Source: Haladaptatus caseinilyticus
Lineage (GTDB): Archaea; Halobacteriota; Halobacteria; Halobacteriales; Haladaptataceae
DNA: 64,000 nucleotides
NCBI RefSeq assembly: GCF_026248685.1
Contig: NZ_CP111040.1
Location: forward strand, 124,001-188,000
Reading direction: 5' to 3'
Below, one piece after another: positions 54,771 to 63,760 of the stretch. Numbering within the stretch: the stretch's first letter is position 1; the number at the start of each line of letters is the position of its first letter. The notes beneath the pieces were generated by a model. That model searched no databases. It was not told the DNA's origin and worked only from the letters and a program-made list of their open reading frames with translations. A program made the translations under genes and the position numbers.

Positions 54771-56213
54771 TCATTGAATTAAATGTCGTATACTTTCAAT
54801 ATCTCGATGACGAATGCCGCCAATAATTGTAAGTATGACTAAATATACGCTTGCTCCAAGACCGGCATGCACGATGAGGTGTGTGAGTGACGATAAGCCA
54901 GTAGTAGGTACAAGCGAGAGAACAGCTGCCATTATAGCAGTTGAGAAGGTTGCCCGACCAATATCGTGAATCGGTAGTGAAAGGGGAACAAATCGACGAG
55001 AGTAGTAGATTAGAAGAGCTGTCTTTATCACCTGTGCAGTGAGGGTTGCCGTTGCTGCTCCTTTGAGTCCAATAGATGGGATAAGAAGAATGTTCAAGAT
55101 TAGGTTTACAAGAACTGAAAGAAAAGTAAGTTTGGCAATTACTTCGGTCCGCTTTGCAGAAGTGAATATATAACTGACTGGATATTCTACCCCCTGGATC
55201 AATAATCCAACAACCAGAATTGGAATCAAGTCTTTGCCCTTTGCTGCAATCTCCGGCGTAGATAGGAATTGAAGTGCTGGCTCTGCAAGCAGACTTATCC
55301 CGACTGCCGCAGGGATCATCAAAATCGCATAACCCCGAAAGAAAATTGAATAAAAGTCCTGAATGGCATTGACTTTGTCATTTTCCCATGCAGCGGAGAT
55401 GTTCGGGTAAAGTGTAGAGTTGAATACTCCGCCCACTTGAGGAAAAAACCGAACAATATTGTATGCGACAGTATAGATTCCTGTAGCGGCGGGTGACAAC
55501 ATCCAGAGAATGATATATTTGTCAGCATGTGTCAACAACGTCCCCGAAATCTCACTGGGAGCCATCGGAACTCCGTAGCGGAGGTACTCACCAAACCGGG
55601 CTACCGACGGACGAGTTACGGCATGACGGCCAAATACTGGTATTAGTAGTAAACTGGCGAACCAGACCGAAGCAAGTGCGATTGCGGCAGCGAGAACGGT
55701 AGGTGTTACTAGGACCGCAATTACGATCGCTGCTATTTCGATCGTTGTGCGGCTGATATAGAGCAGTTCATACAGTTTCACCTGATTGTCTGCCCGAGGG
55801 TAATTGATAACAATATCCGAGAGAATTCGAGTTGCAATGAGTAATCCACCGACAGCAGCAATGTTTGCTGACTGAACCTCGCCGCCAAGTAGATTGCTAA
55901 GTGGCAGAGCCATTGCTATCATCCAGAAAAGGCTCCCGCTACCGATAGCGGCAATCGTTCCCAATGAGAGTATATCTGAGAATGTTTCCGAGAGACCGTT
56001 ATCGGGCGCGAAGCGAATGAGAGCTCCGTGAAGATGAAGGCCACCGGTAGAGGCAAACAGTTCAATGGTGACCATCAACGCTGCCCAAATACCATATCCA
56101 TCGGCACCCAGCACATTGGTAAAAATCGGTATGACGACAATAGCACGCAACAGTGCCGCCAAAATCCGTGAAGATGAGACGAGTGCATCCGAAAAAATCC
56201 GCCTGAGATTCAT
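54771..56213 (-). CDS. Wzx-type flippase
   Basis: The protein has 480 residues with about 12-14 helices. It starts MNLRRIFSDALVSSSRILAA and has the ADGYGIWAALM helix end and GVPMAPSEISGTLLTHADKY, the middle Asp-containing helix of polysaccharide flippases. It is only distantly similar to the flippase at 38564-40099. A second flippase in one cluster suggests that two different lipid-linked glycans are exported. Confidence 0.8.
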   Translation of the reverse strand: MNLRRIFSDALVSSSRILAALLRAIVVIPIFTNVLGADGYGIWAALMVTIELFASTGGLHLHGALIRFAPDNGLSETFSDILSLGTIAAIGSGSLFWMIAMALPLSNLLGGEVQSANIAAVGGLLIATRILSDIVINYPRADNQVKLYELLYISRTTIEIAAIVIAVLVTPTVLAAAIALASVWFASLLLIPVFGRHAVTRPSVARFGEYLRYGVPMAPSEISGTLLTHADKYIILWMLSPAATGIYTVAYNIVRFFPQVGGVFNSTLYPNISAAWENDKVNAIQDFYSIFFRGYAILMIPAAVGISLLAEPALQFLSTPEIAAKGKDLIPILVVGLLIQGVEYPVSYIFTSAKRTEVIAKLTFLSVLVNLILNILLIPSIGLKGAATATLTAQVIKTALLIYYSRRFVPLSLPIHDIGRATFSTAIMAAVLSLVPTTGLSSLTHLIVHAGLGASVYLVILTIIGGIRHRDIESIRHLIQ

Positions 56214-56448
56214 TCAACTCGAGCTAGTGCTGCTGGGTACATTATTGTACTGTTCTAACGAAAGGAAAGGGAATTCACTAACGCCTTGGTTGTCAAATTG
56301 GCTTTTCAAGGTGGTATACCTACAAACCTCTGGGTTAGAAATCAGAAACGTGGCCTATCCCCATTTTGATCTCAAATGAAGGTTGGCCTCAGCAAGTGAG
56401 ATTGAATAGAAAATATCTCTTTGATAAGAATACTCAAATATGTAGAAA

Positions 56449-57300
56449 TCATTCATCTGATCGCAGGAACTTAGAATATATCCATTCACGAATCTGATTT
56501 GGCATAAATCGAACAGCCGTTCGAGACGCAACGTTTGCAGCGAAGACTGGAATAGAGACGAATCCCCAATCAAGAAAATCACGTTGAAGTTGGTATTCAA
56601 TCTGTACGTATTCTAATCCACCCCTGCGACGGTACAGATCCTCACCTGCTCTCGCGTATACCAACACTTCTGGAATGTTACAAAGTACCTTCTCACAAAG
56701 GAGCATTCGCCCCCAGAGGTCATAATCCTGCATTGAACGTAATCCGCGGTAATTCCCTGAATCAAGCACCGCTTCCCGGCGATACATGACTGTCGGATGG
56801 TTCATCGGGCACCGAAACCGTGCCCACTTCGCAAGTTTGTGCGGATCTGATGGGACTGTCCGAACCCGTTTTACATTCGATACACTGCCTTCAAATTCTG
56901 CGACATATCCCCCTACGACATCAGCTTCCGGATTCGTCTTTAAAAAATCGAGTTGAGTTTTCAGTCGATCTGGGTGAGCGATATCGTCGGAGTCCATACG
57001 TGCAATGAGGTCATAAGAGCACTGTTGGATACCCTCTCGGAGTGCCACCCCCAGTCCTTGATTTTTTTCCAACTCAACGAATTTAAATAACGAAGGATGT
57101 TCCGAGCGCCATTCTAAGAGAATGCGGTCTAAATCGGCGGTCAGTGGACCATCCTTCACCACAACGATTTCATCTGGAGAAACAGATTGTTCAACAATAC
57201 TTTCGATAGCGGCATTGACGTGGTCGGCTTTCTCCCCCCGATATACAGACATGAGTACGGAAATGGATTCTTCGGTCACTATCCGTGGTCTGTAGGGCAT
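56449..57300 (-). CDS. GT2-type glycosyltransferase
   Basis: The protein has 283 residues. It reads ISVLMSVYRGEKADHVNAAI, the GT-A fold start, then DEIVVVKDG, a long LEKNQGLGVALREGIQQCSY and LIARMDSDDIAHPDRLKTQL, whose DSDD is the divalent-metal DxD motif. It lacks a membrane helix, so it works on a soluble or membrane-proximal acceptor in the cytosol. GT2 enzymes invert the anomeric centre. Its stop is near 235 bp of AT-rich sequence. Confidence 0.85.
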   Translation of the reverse strand: MPYRPRIVTEESISVLMSVYRGEKADHVNAAIESIVEQSVSPDEIVVVKDGPLTADLDRILLEWRSEHPSLFKFVELEKNQGLGVALREGIQQCSYDLIARMDSDDIAHPDRLKTQLDFLKTNPEADVVGGYVAEFEGSVSNVKRVRTVPSDPHKLAKWARFRCPMNHPTVMYRREAVLDSGNYRGLRSMQDYDLWGRMLLCEKVLCNIPEVLVYARAGEDLYRRRGGLEYVQIEYQLQRDFLDWGFVSIPVFAANVASRTAVRFMPNQIREWIYSKFLRSDE

Positions 57301-57340
57301 GTTAAAAGAATTACTGATATAATTTCAGACTGTGTTCTTT

Positions 57341-58327
57341 CTACGAATTTCGCGCGAGAGGGCCGTACCATTCGCGGTTGTCGCGATACCATGTGATGAA
57401 ATCAACGATGCCATCACGAATCGACGTTGTTGGCTCGTATCCAAGAAGATCCGATGCCTTTGAAATATCTGCATGAGTATGATCGGCATCGGCTTCGTGT
57501 CGATCGGCATATTCGAGATCAAGGTTAGGAGCTATTTCGTCTCGTATAACCGATGCTAATTCAAGAATTGATATATTATCGGTACTACCAATATTCAGTA
57601 TTTCACCGTCCGCTGCATCAGTTTGAAGAAGCGAGCGATTCGCTTCAACAATGTCGTCAATATATGTGAAATCGCGCGTCTGATCACCTTCACCGTAGAT
57701 AATCGGTGAATCACCATGCATACACCGTGAGACGAAATTGCTGATGGCCATATTCGGTCGCATTCGAGGCCCATACACTGTGAAATATCGAAGCGATACG
57801 GTTGAGAGGCCGTACACCTCATTATACACTCGTGCATATTGCTCTCCTGCCAGCTTTGAAACACCGTAAGGGCTCACTGGGGTTGTCGGATGGTTTTCGT
57901 CGTAGGGAAGGTACTGTGGCTTCCCATAAACCGATGATGAACTAGCAAGAATGACTCGGTCCGTTCTTGAATCACGCGCTGCATCGAGCACATTTAGTGT
58001 TCCGTCGACATTGATACTGTTGGGTTTTTGCGGATCATCAACGCTTGTTCGTACACCAGCTTGAGCTGCTTGATGAAAAACAAAGTCCGCATCCTTTACG
58101 AGCGAGTTAACAAGGGATTCATCTCTGACATCCCCCTTTACGAGTTTGTAATCACCGGTAGATTCGGCTGCTGCATCACGGGCAGACTCGACGTTATATT
58201 TTTTAATCCCGATATCATAATATTCATCAAAATTGTCGAGAGCAACGACATCGTGCCCATTTTTGACGAACTGTTCCGCTAAATGACCACCGATAAATCC
58301 TGCAGCACCAGTGACTACTATTTGCAT
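57341..58327 (-). CDS. NAD-dependent sugar-nucleotide epimerase (Gne/WbpP-like)
   Basis: The protein has 328 residues. MQIVVTGAAGFIGGHLAEQF is the NAD motif, VALDNFDEYYDIGIKKYN the ribose-binding segment, HQAAQAGVRTSVDDP the substrate loop, ASSSSVYGKPQYLPYDE and YGVSKLAGEQYARVY the active site Ser/Tyr/Lys. QAGVRxSVxxP is common to UDP-glucuronate and UDP-GlcNAc/GalNAc 4-epimerases. Together with UDP-glucose dehydrogenase it may make UDP-galacturonate, but the choice is inference. It is followed by the GT2 gene 40 bp on. Confidence 0.85.
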   Translation of the reverse strand: MQIVVTGAAGFIGGHLAEQFVKNGHDVVALDNFDEYYDIGIKKYNVESARDAAAESTGDYKLVKGDVRDESLVNSLVKDADFVFHQAAQAGVRTSVDDPQKPNSINVDGTLNVLDAARDSRTDRVILASSSSVYGKPQYLPYDENHPTTPVSPYGVSKLAGEQYARVYNEVYGLSTVSLRYFTVYGPRMRPNMAISNFVSRCMHGDSPIIYGEGDQTRDFTYIDDIVEANRSLLQTDAADGEILNIGSTDNISILELASVIRDEIAPNLDLEYADRHEADADHTHADISKASDLLGYEPTTSIRDGIVDFITWYRDNREWYGPLARNS

Positions 58328-58398
58328 TATGGAATCACTGTTGTTGACAGATTAAAAAGGGAAGGGTATTGGATATTCAACCGTCACACACATTAAGC

Positions 58399-59883
58399 TC
58401 AATTTTTATTTTCAATATTGAAAATCATGGAACATGTGTCAGTCACTACGTACCAAACTTGTCGAGCGACGATTTTTATATCAAACCAAAAAGATTGTCT
58501 TCTAATATATTCTAAATCATATCGGAGCTTTGTCTTTGGGTCTGTACTTTTAGCGCCATGAACTTGTGCTAGCCCTGTTAGACCAGGTTTCACAAACCAT
58601 CGCTTTCGCCACTTGTCGATTTTTGCTTCTAGCTGTTGTTCTTCCTCTGTCCAAATTGCACGTGGACCGACAACACTCATCCCACCAGTAAGAATCGTCC
58701 AGAGTTGTGGAATCTCATCTAAATGTGTTTTTCGAAGAACCCGCCCAACGCGAGTTATTCGGTCATTAGTCTCGTCTTCTTCTGGTTCTGCGGACTCGCT
58801 GTCCGGTAGCATTGTCCGGAACTTATATACCTGAAACGTCCCACCGAACTCTGCAGTCCTTGCCTGACTATAGAATACTGGGCCTGAACTGTCGAGCTTG
58901 ATTGCTAGCGCAATAATGCCAAGAAGTGGTGCGAGTATGATGAGACTAGTTGAAGCAAATAGAATATCGAATGTGCGCTTGAACAAATAATCCTGCCAAT
59001 CCCATGGCTCGAGAGCAATTTCGACAAGTTCGTCATCCTCAGTTGCCTTAGCCTTGGTGAGTACGCTATCAATCTGGCGGTTGGGTGCTTTCGCAGTTAC
59101 ACCATGTTTATAACACGTATCTAATGCACCGAAAAACTCAGCTCGATCTGTAGTTGAGAATGCTAAGATAACGACATCAATACTGTTTTCGATCAGAATA
59201 TTTTCCAATCGAGAGAGTCCTCCAAGCCGTTCGACACCTGCCAATGGTTGTTCGGTGCCACCGTCGGAGACGATTTGCTTTCGCTCCCAGTTTTTAATTT
59301 CATAGCCACTTGGTGGCGAGACGTACCCTAATACGGGTGTGTTAATTACTTCAAGTACGTCTTTTATATGTCGTATATCGTCTCCAATTACAATTGCTCG
59401 TTTGTTCTTTGTCCTTGGGCGTCTGCGGATAACAACGAACAGGAGAGGGAGACTAATCGCAAGTAATGACATTACAATAATTAATGTCGAACGTGGAAGA
59501 CGGTACGAATAATCAAAATAGCCAATTGTTGCAAGCCCAAGCATGGCGATTATAAGCTGCTTTTCTGTGATAAACATAGTATCCAGAATCCGACGGGGGC
59601 GTGGTTTGTACATAGGGAATAAACACCCTGTAATAAGGAAAATAGAAACAAGACCTGCCACTGCAACCTGGGTATCAGACATTACCGTCATAGGAAGCTG
59701 ATCGACCACCGGTATTGAGGTGGTGACGAATAGCTGAACAGGTGAGTAATTCGCAATCGCAACCGAAAGTACAACGAGTAATATCGTCCCAGAAATACTT
59801 GCAAAGCGATAACGGAATCCAGAGGGCATTATTTTATTTAGGTGCTGTGCGAGGGCATAAATCCTACGCTTGCTAAAATACAT
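58399..59883 (-). CDS. WbaP-type initiating polyprenyl-phosphate sugar-1-phosphate transferase
   Basis: The protein has 494 residues. Four or five N-terminal helices (to about residue 145), a central Rossmann-like CoA-binding domain (GYVSPPSGYEIKNWERK region), one helix at about 305, and the conserved C-terminal catalytic domain: FQVYKFRTMLPDSES, LRKTHLDEIPQLWTIL, MSVVGPRAI, FVKPGLTGLAQVHGAKSTDP. It moves a sugar-1-phosphate from a UDP-sugar to a polyprenyl phosphate, the first step of lipid-linked glycan assembly. In archaea the carrier is dolichol phosphate. It is the initiating enzyme expected for the two flippases and Wzy-type proteins. Confidence 0.9.
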   Translation of the reverse strand: MYFSKRRIYALAQHLNKIMPSGFRYRFASISGTILLVVLSVAIANYSPVQLFVTTSIPVVDQLPMTVMSDTQVAVAGLVSIFLITGCLFPMYKPRPRRILDTMFITEKQLIIAMLGLATIGYFDYSYRLPRSTLIIVMSLLAISLPLLFVVIRRRPRTKNKRAIVIGDDIRHIKDVLEVINTPVLGYVSPPSGYEIKNWERKQIVSDGGTEQPLAGVERLGGLSRLENILIENSIDVVILAFSTTDRAEFFGALDTCYKHGVTAKAPNRQIDSVLTKAKATEDDELVEIALEPWDWQDYLFKRTFDILFASTSLIILAPLLGIIALAIKLDSSGPVFYSQARTAEFGGTFQVYKFRTMLPDSESAEPEEDETNDRITRVGRVLRKTHLDEIPQLWTILTGGMSVVGPRAIWTEEEQQLEAKIDKWRKRWFVKPGLTGLAQVHGAKSTDPKTKLRYDLEYIRRQSFWFDIKIVARQVWYVVTDTCSMIFNIENKN

Positions 59884-60126
59884 AATGAATCTTTAGGTAG
59901 TAGTGACTGGCATCGATACGAAAATAATGAACTTCTCCAAAAGAGGATAGTTTTACAAGGTATGGTATGTATGCTCGTAATTATATGTGCACTAACCAAT
60001 CGTAACACTCAATTATGAATTAATAGGCACATCAATACAATAGTGATAGAATACAATTATTATTTTCGTATGATCGCGCTCGTTCGGCCATGTACAAATT
60101 CTAACTGTTGCCGGGGTCATGGATAG

Positions 60127-60255
60127 ATGAATACTAATTTCAGATCAAGCATAATGGATAAATTAAGCATCTTTTGGAAAGGGTATTTGATTGGTATTCT
60201 TGCTTCCGCTGCTCTCTGGTTCATTTTAATTTACTCCCTATACTTATCCATATAA
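60127..60255 (+). CDS. 42-residue single-pass membrane microprotein
   Basis: From ATG at 60127 the product is 42 residues (33 if the ATG at 60154 is used). It has an N-terminal polar stretch with Arg and a hydrophobic helix (GYLIGILASAALWFILIYSL). It lies in the AT-rich gap between the initiating transferase and UppP-like genes, on the opposite strand to both. No clear Shine-Dalgarno sequence precedes it. Coding potential is based on its clean frame and membrane-helix layout. Confidence 0.4.
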   Translation: MNTNFRSSIMDKLSIFWKGYLIGILASAALWFILIYSLYLSI

Positions 60256-60422
60256 ATAATGTAAGATCCATTTCTCTCATAGTTGTAAGATGATTTACTG
60301 AAAATTGGGTGGTGGCTATCAATATCTAAAATATGTCTCTTAACAGTATATATACTAATTAATTTACATACCATAAATATATAAGAAGTCGTCGTATAGA
60401 TAAATCACGAGGAATACTACCA

Positions 60423-60503
60423 ATGACCATAGATGAAATGATGATTGCTGCGGGTGTTCTCCTCGCAACCTTTGGAATCGGGTATACTTTTATTGGTTTT
60501 TAA
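60423..60503 (+). CDS. 26-residue membrane microprotein
   Basis: The frame reads MTIDEMMIAAGVLLATFGIG and ends GYTFIGF with a TAA at 60501. An acidic start precedes one hydrophobic helix. It is the second such frame in the 700-bp gap between the two lipid-carrier genes. Very short frames arise by chance in AT-rich DNA, so this is tentative. Confidence 0.35.
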   Translation: MTIDEMMIAAGVLLATFGIGYTFIGF

Positions 60504-60579
60504 ATCTTGTCAGGAGTAATGGCTTCATATTTATCTATTTATAATTTATTATTATATATTATGAATAGAGATTGGTAAG

Positions 60580-61404
60580 TTATATGAAGAGAATGAAGGC
60601 ACCACCAAGTAAAGCCATCGTTCCAATTCCGATACACACCGCCCAGAAGGAAACGCGTTCTACGATCCGCAGCAATATGTCAATTGTTAAATATCCTATA
60701 ACGGCACTTGTCGCAAGTGCGGCAACCGCTGCTTTAGGTGTGACGGAAGGCAGGCCACCCGTTTCAAGAACGACCAAAACCCCAGCACCCGCAGCCGCCG
60801 GTATACTAAGTAGAAATGAAAGACGAAACGCGTCAGAACCATTATACCCCCGAAACAGAAGAGTTCCTGCAGTTGTTCCAGATCGAGAAACCCCTGGGAG
60901 AATAGCTAGCCCTTGCATGCTACCGACTAAGAGCGCATCTATCAAGGTGGGTGACTCACGATTCCCTAATTGGAATTGATTTGCAGTGCGAAGGAGGATT
61001 CCCGTTCCAATCAATAAGAGACCAATAAGTGCTACAAATCCACCACCAGCTAATTCAGACACAACAGCATCAAGCGTTTTGTACGCAAGTAATCCGACGA
61101 CTCCAGACGCGACAGTGGCGACAGCAAGAAAAGAGAGCTCAGCTTGACGGTTTTGGAACGCCGAGTCAGGACGCCATTCCGGAATCGATTTGAAAACTCC
61201 TTCCAATTCCCCTCGATAATAGACCGCTGCAGCAATTGCAGTCCCAGCATGTAAGAAAAGTGAAAAACGTAGTGCGGCTTCCGGTTGGCTTCCCATCGCT
61301 CGGAGAAATAATGTAATATTCCCTTCACTAGATATCGGAAGCCATTCAAAGATTCCCTGCAAGACTCCAGCAATAATTGCGACGAGGAGGGAATTGTTGG
61401 ACAT
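60580..61404 (-). CDS. uppP: UppP/BacA-type polyprenyl-diphosphate phosphatase
   Basis: The protein has 274 residues with seven to eight hydrophobic helices. It has both family motifs: LQGIFEWLPISSEGNITLF (motif 1, with Glu and Ser-Ser) and LPGVSRSGTTAGTLLFRGY (motif 2, PGxSRSGTT). The family hydrolyses the pyrophosphate of the polyprenyl carrier released when the sugar is transferred, so the carrier can be reused. Here it would recycle dolichyl pyrophosphate formed by Wzy-type polymerisation. In this cluster it lies between the initiating transferase and a Wzy-like gene. Confidence 0.9.
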   Translation of the reverse strand: MSNNSLLVAIIAGVLQGIFEWLPISSEGNITLFLRAMGSQPEAALRFSLFLHAGTAIAAAVYYRGELEGVFKSIPEWRPDSAFQNRQAELSFLAVATVASGVVGLLAYKTLDAVVSELAGGGFVALIGLLLIGTGILLRTANQFQLGNRESPTLIDALLVGSMQGLAILPGVSRSGTTAGTLLFRGYNGSDAFRLSFLLSIPAAAGAGVLVVLETGGLPSVTPKAAVAALATSAVIGYLTIDILLRIVERVSFWAVCIGIGTMALLGGAFILFI

Positions 61405-61708
61405 GAAAGGTGCATTCTGCCCGAGAAAGAAAGCTAATTCGGTTTCGACATAGGTGTAAATATGAGATTTAGTCTTATTCTATTTGCTCGTTTTTCGTCA
61501 ACTGTTTTGTTCGATAGTCACCTTAAGAAATGGCACAATAAAAATTCTATTCATGGATTGTGTTTAGATAATGTATAAAACATACAAATGAACTTCATCT
61601 GCTTTGTAGTTATTCATTAGAGACCAACTTCATATTTTGTACAGTTACAGAAGTATCATAAATCCCAATGTGCCTGAGAGGCTAAATATAGCGCCCAATT
61701 GGCTGTGC
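61405..61708. other. AT-rich intergenic stretch
   Basis: About 300 bp separates the UppP-like start from the end of the next minus-strand gene. It must hold the uppP promoter; no clear TATA element, gene or hairpin was picked out. Confidence 0.35.
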
Positions 61709-63145
61709 TTACTTTTGATATCCGCAGATGAGGTACCCGACAACCAACGTGGCGAGTATTGCACTGACTGCGACGTTAAACATAGTATAGACCTCAAAGG
61801 CTTGGTGTACCGCAAACCCAAACGCAAATGCGAATATTGGGACATCGACGGTTTTTCTCCGAATAATTCCCTCAAGGATACTTCCTCCCATTAATATCAG
61901 GTAGGCCACTCCACCGACTATACCGGTGTTGAGGAATATCTCTACATATGAGTTGTGTGGAGAGTAACCACGATATGCTGGATCAGTCACGAATGGAGCA
62001 ATTAATTCATGGGTATTGACAACCCCATAACCGAACGAAGAGGGTGCGCGTAGTATTGCCCGGATACCACCTTTCCAGAGTTCGAAACGACCATTTGCAC
62101 TGATCGGAATCACTGAAAAGAGAATACCCCCGAGGAATAACACTGTTAATACTCCAACTGCGATAGCAGTATATGGGACACTTCGCCGACCAAGTATAAG
62201 ATATGCCAGATACAACGTTGAAGCAATACCAAAAGCGAGCCAGGAAGCTCGAGAGTAAGATAAGAACAAACCTAGCGTACTTACTATGAGCATTGCTCCT
62301 GCGATCGGGATTGAGGACAATCTCTTCCGCCGAATATTTTCACCAATTAGTGCGAGAGCGCCGAACGCACCTGCGAAGGTAAGTCCACCGACAGTATTTG
62401 GGTTTGTGAAAATTGATTGGAAGAAGTGAACCTCCGTTCCAAATATCGGCAAAGCGAATGTACCCTGATATAGCGAGATTTGGAGCCAAGATAGGTTGAA
62501 TTCACCTATTAGATAGGCCGGAAGTCCGAGCACAACGATAAATGAGGACAAAGAAGATATCCCCCAAAGGAAGACATCACGTGATACATATCGTGGAATA
62601 AAAAACAAGTTCAATCCAAAAATCAACCCCATATAGACGACGAAGGATGCTCTTGTTGACCCGGCGCTCATCTCATTGACGTGGTAGAAAAATACACCAA
62701 GGATGGTTACATATGATCCAATATATACTGCTCTACTTCGAAGAAATTGCATGAAGTTGTGACTGATGAGCGGATAGAGTACATATAACAGAAAGATAAG
62801 GGCAACGTGTACCGTTCGACCCTCTGCTGGAATATATTTGTTGCGCTGGCGTAGGAATATAAATGTAAGTAGTATTAACGCCGATATTTGTGCAACGTGC
62901 AACCATAAGTCCCGATTTTCACTGTAATAACTACGCATGAGCAGTAACAGTGGGACAAAGTAAAGGTAAAGCATGTTAAGATGAAACGACCCGTACTGTT
63001 CTGGAGAATTTGATGCGCGAAGGAGAATATCTACAAATAGAAGGGGAATTAAAAGAATCTGTAGAAGGGCAATCGGCCTGAATTCGCCGGTTAATGGATT
63101 CAGTGATAGTGAAGTAGAGGTTTTTTGTTGATCTTGTAAACTCAT
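61709..63145 (-). CDS. O-antigen ligase/Wzy-like membrane protein
   Basis: The protein has 478 residues with about twelve helices. The outside loop reads GYGVVNTHELIAPFVTDPAY, then YSPHNSYVEIFLNTGIVGGV, the Wzy_C/WaaL pattern with conserved His and Glu (HNxxxEIFLNTG). A signal-like N-terminus is absent, as usual. It is one of three such proteins in the polysaccharide region and four in the window; the individual tasks (polymerase or ligase) cannot be told apart. Confidence 0.8.
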   Translation of the reverse strand: MSLQDQQKTSTSLSLNPLTGEFRPIALLQILLIPLLFVDILLRASNSPEQYGSFHLNMLYLYFVPLLLLMRSYYSENRDLWLHVAQISALILLTFIFLRQRNKYIPAEGRTVHVALIFLLYVLYPLISHNFMQFLRSRAVYIGSYVTILGVFFYHVNEMSAGSTRASFVVYMGLIFGLNLFFIPRYVSRDVFLWGISSLSSFIVVLGLPAYLIGEFNLSWLQISLYQGTFALPIFGTEVHFFQSIFTNPNTVGGLTFAGAFGALALIGENIRRKRLSSIPIAGAMLIVSTLGLFLSYSRASWLAFGIASTLYLAYLILGRRSVPYTAIAVGVLTVLFLGGILFSVIPISANGRFELWKGGIRAILRAPSSFGYGVVNTHELIAPFVTDPAYRGYSPHNSYVEIFLNTGIVGGVAYLILMGGSILEGIIRRKTVDVPIFAFAFGFAVHQAFEVYTMFNVAVSAILATLVVGYLICGYQK

Positions 63146-63760
63146 TCTTTTTCCTCGGTAGTTAGAGTGGACATTGCACTAAGGGTTAAAAAGAGTAATT
63201 CATTCTATTCTTAACTTCACAAACAGTAAATAAATGGTCTAGTTGACAGAGAGGACTGCTACCGTCTATTCAAGACATAATACCTTGTTAACCGTTTCCA
63301 AATTTTTGGCGCGAAAAACTTGAAGTCGCTATCTGTGGCAGATTTATAGTATTTGACTAGTGCTAAGACGTTGCGCATGATTGGACTTGATGTCAATGTC
63401 ATACTTACTTCTCGATCAGCCCAACATTGAGAACAGGTAATCGAGACAGTCACTTAGTGCACGCACACACACACACTTCGACTCAGTATCGAAAAATCAT
63501 TCCGTGAATTTGAGGAGATGCCGCTAATCTTCTAATATAAGTCATACACAAGTAGAATCATTTTTAATAGTGTATATGGGTAATCTGCGATCGAGTTAAT
63601 ACACAATTGTGGTCGTGTATGTCAGTAAAAACAAATTTTTATTTCATTCTCACATTTTATTAACTTGTGGGAAAGTGCTCGGTGAATAGGCCCTCACCTA
63701 TGAGATGAATTTTTCCTGTCATGGTTTCGTAAAGGTATATAAACTAGATTAGATAACCAA
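63146..63760. other. AT-rich intergenic stretch with a short CA repeat
   Basis: The stretch (615 bp) carries a (CA)6 run at about 63464-63476. A minus-strand frame at 63259-63453 (ends FAPKIWKRLTRYYVLNRR) has some coding flavour but no family match and no good start signal; it may be the end of a decayed gene. No RNA gene or mobile-element end was recognised. Confidence 0.35.

Noticed and set aside
63464-63476. (CA)6 run as a functional repeat
   Set aside because: Too short to separate from chance and without flanking structure.
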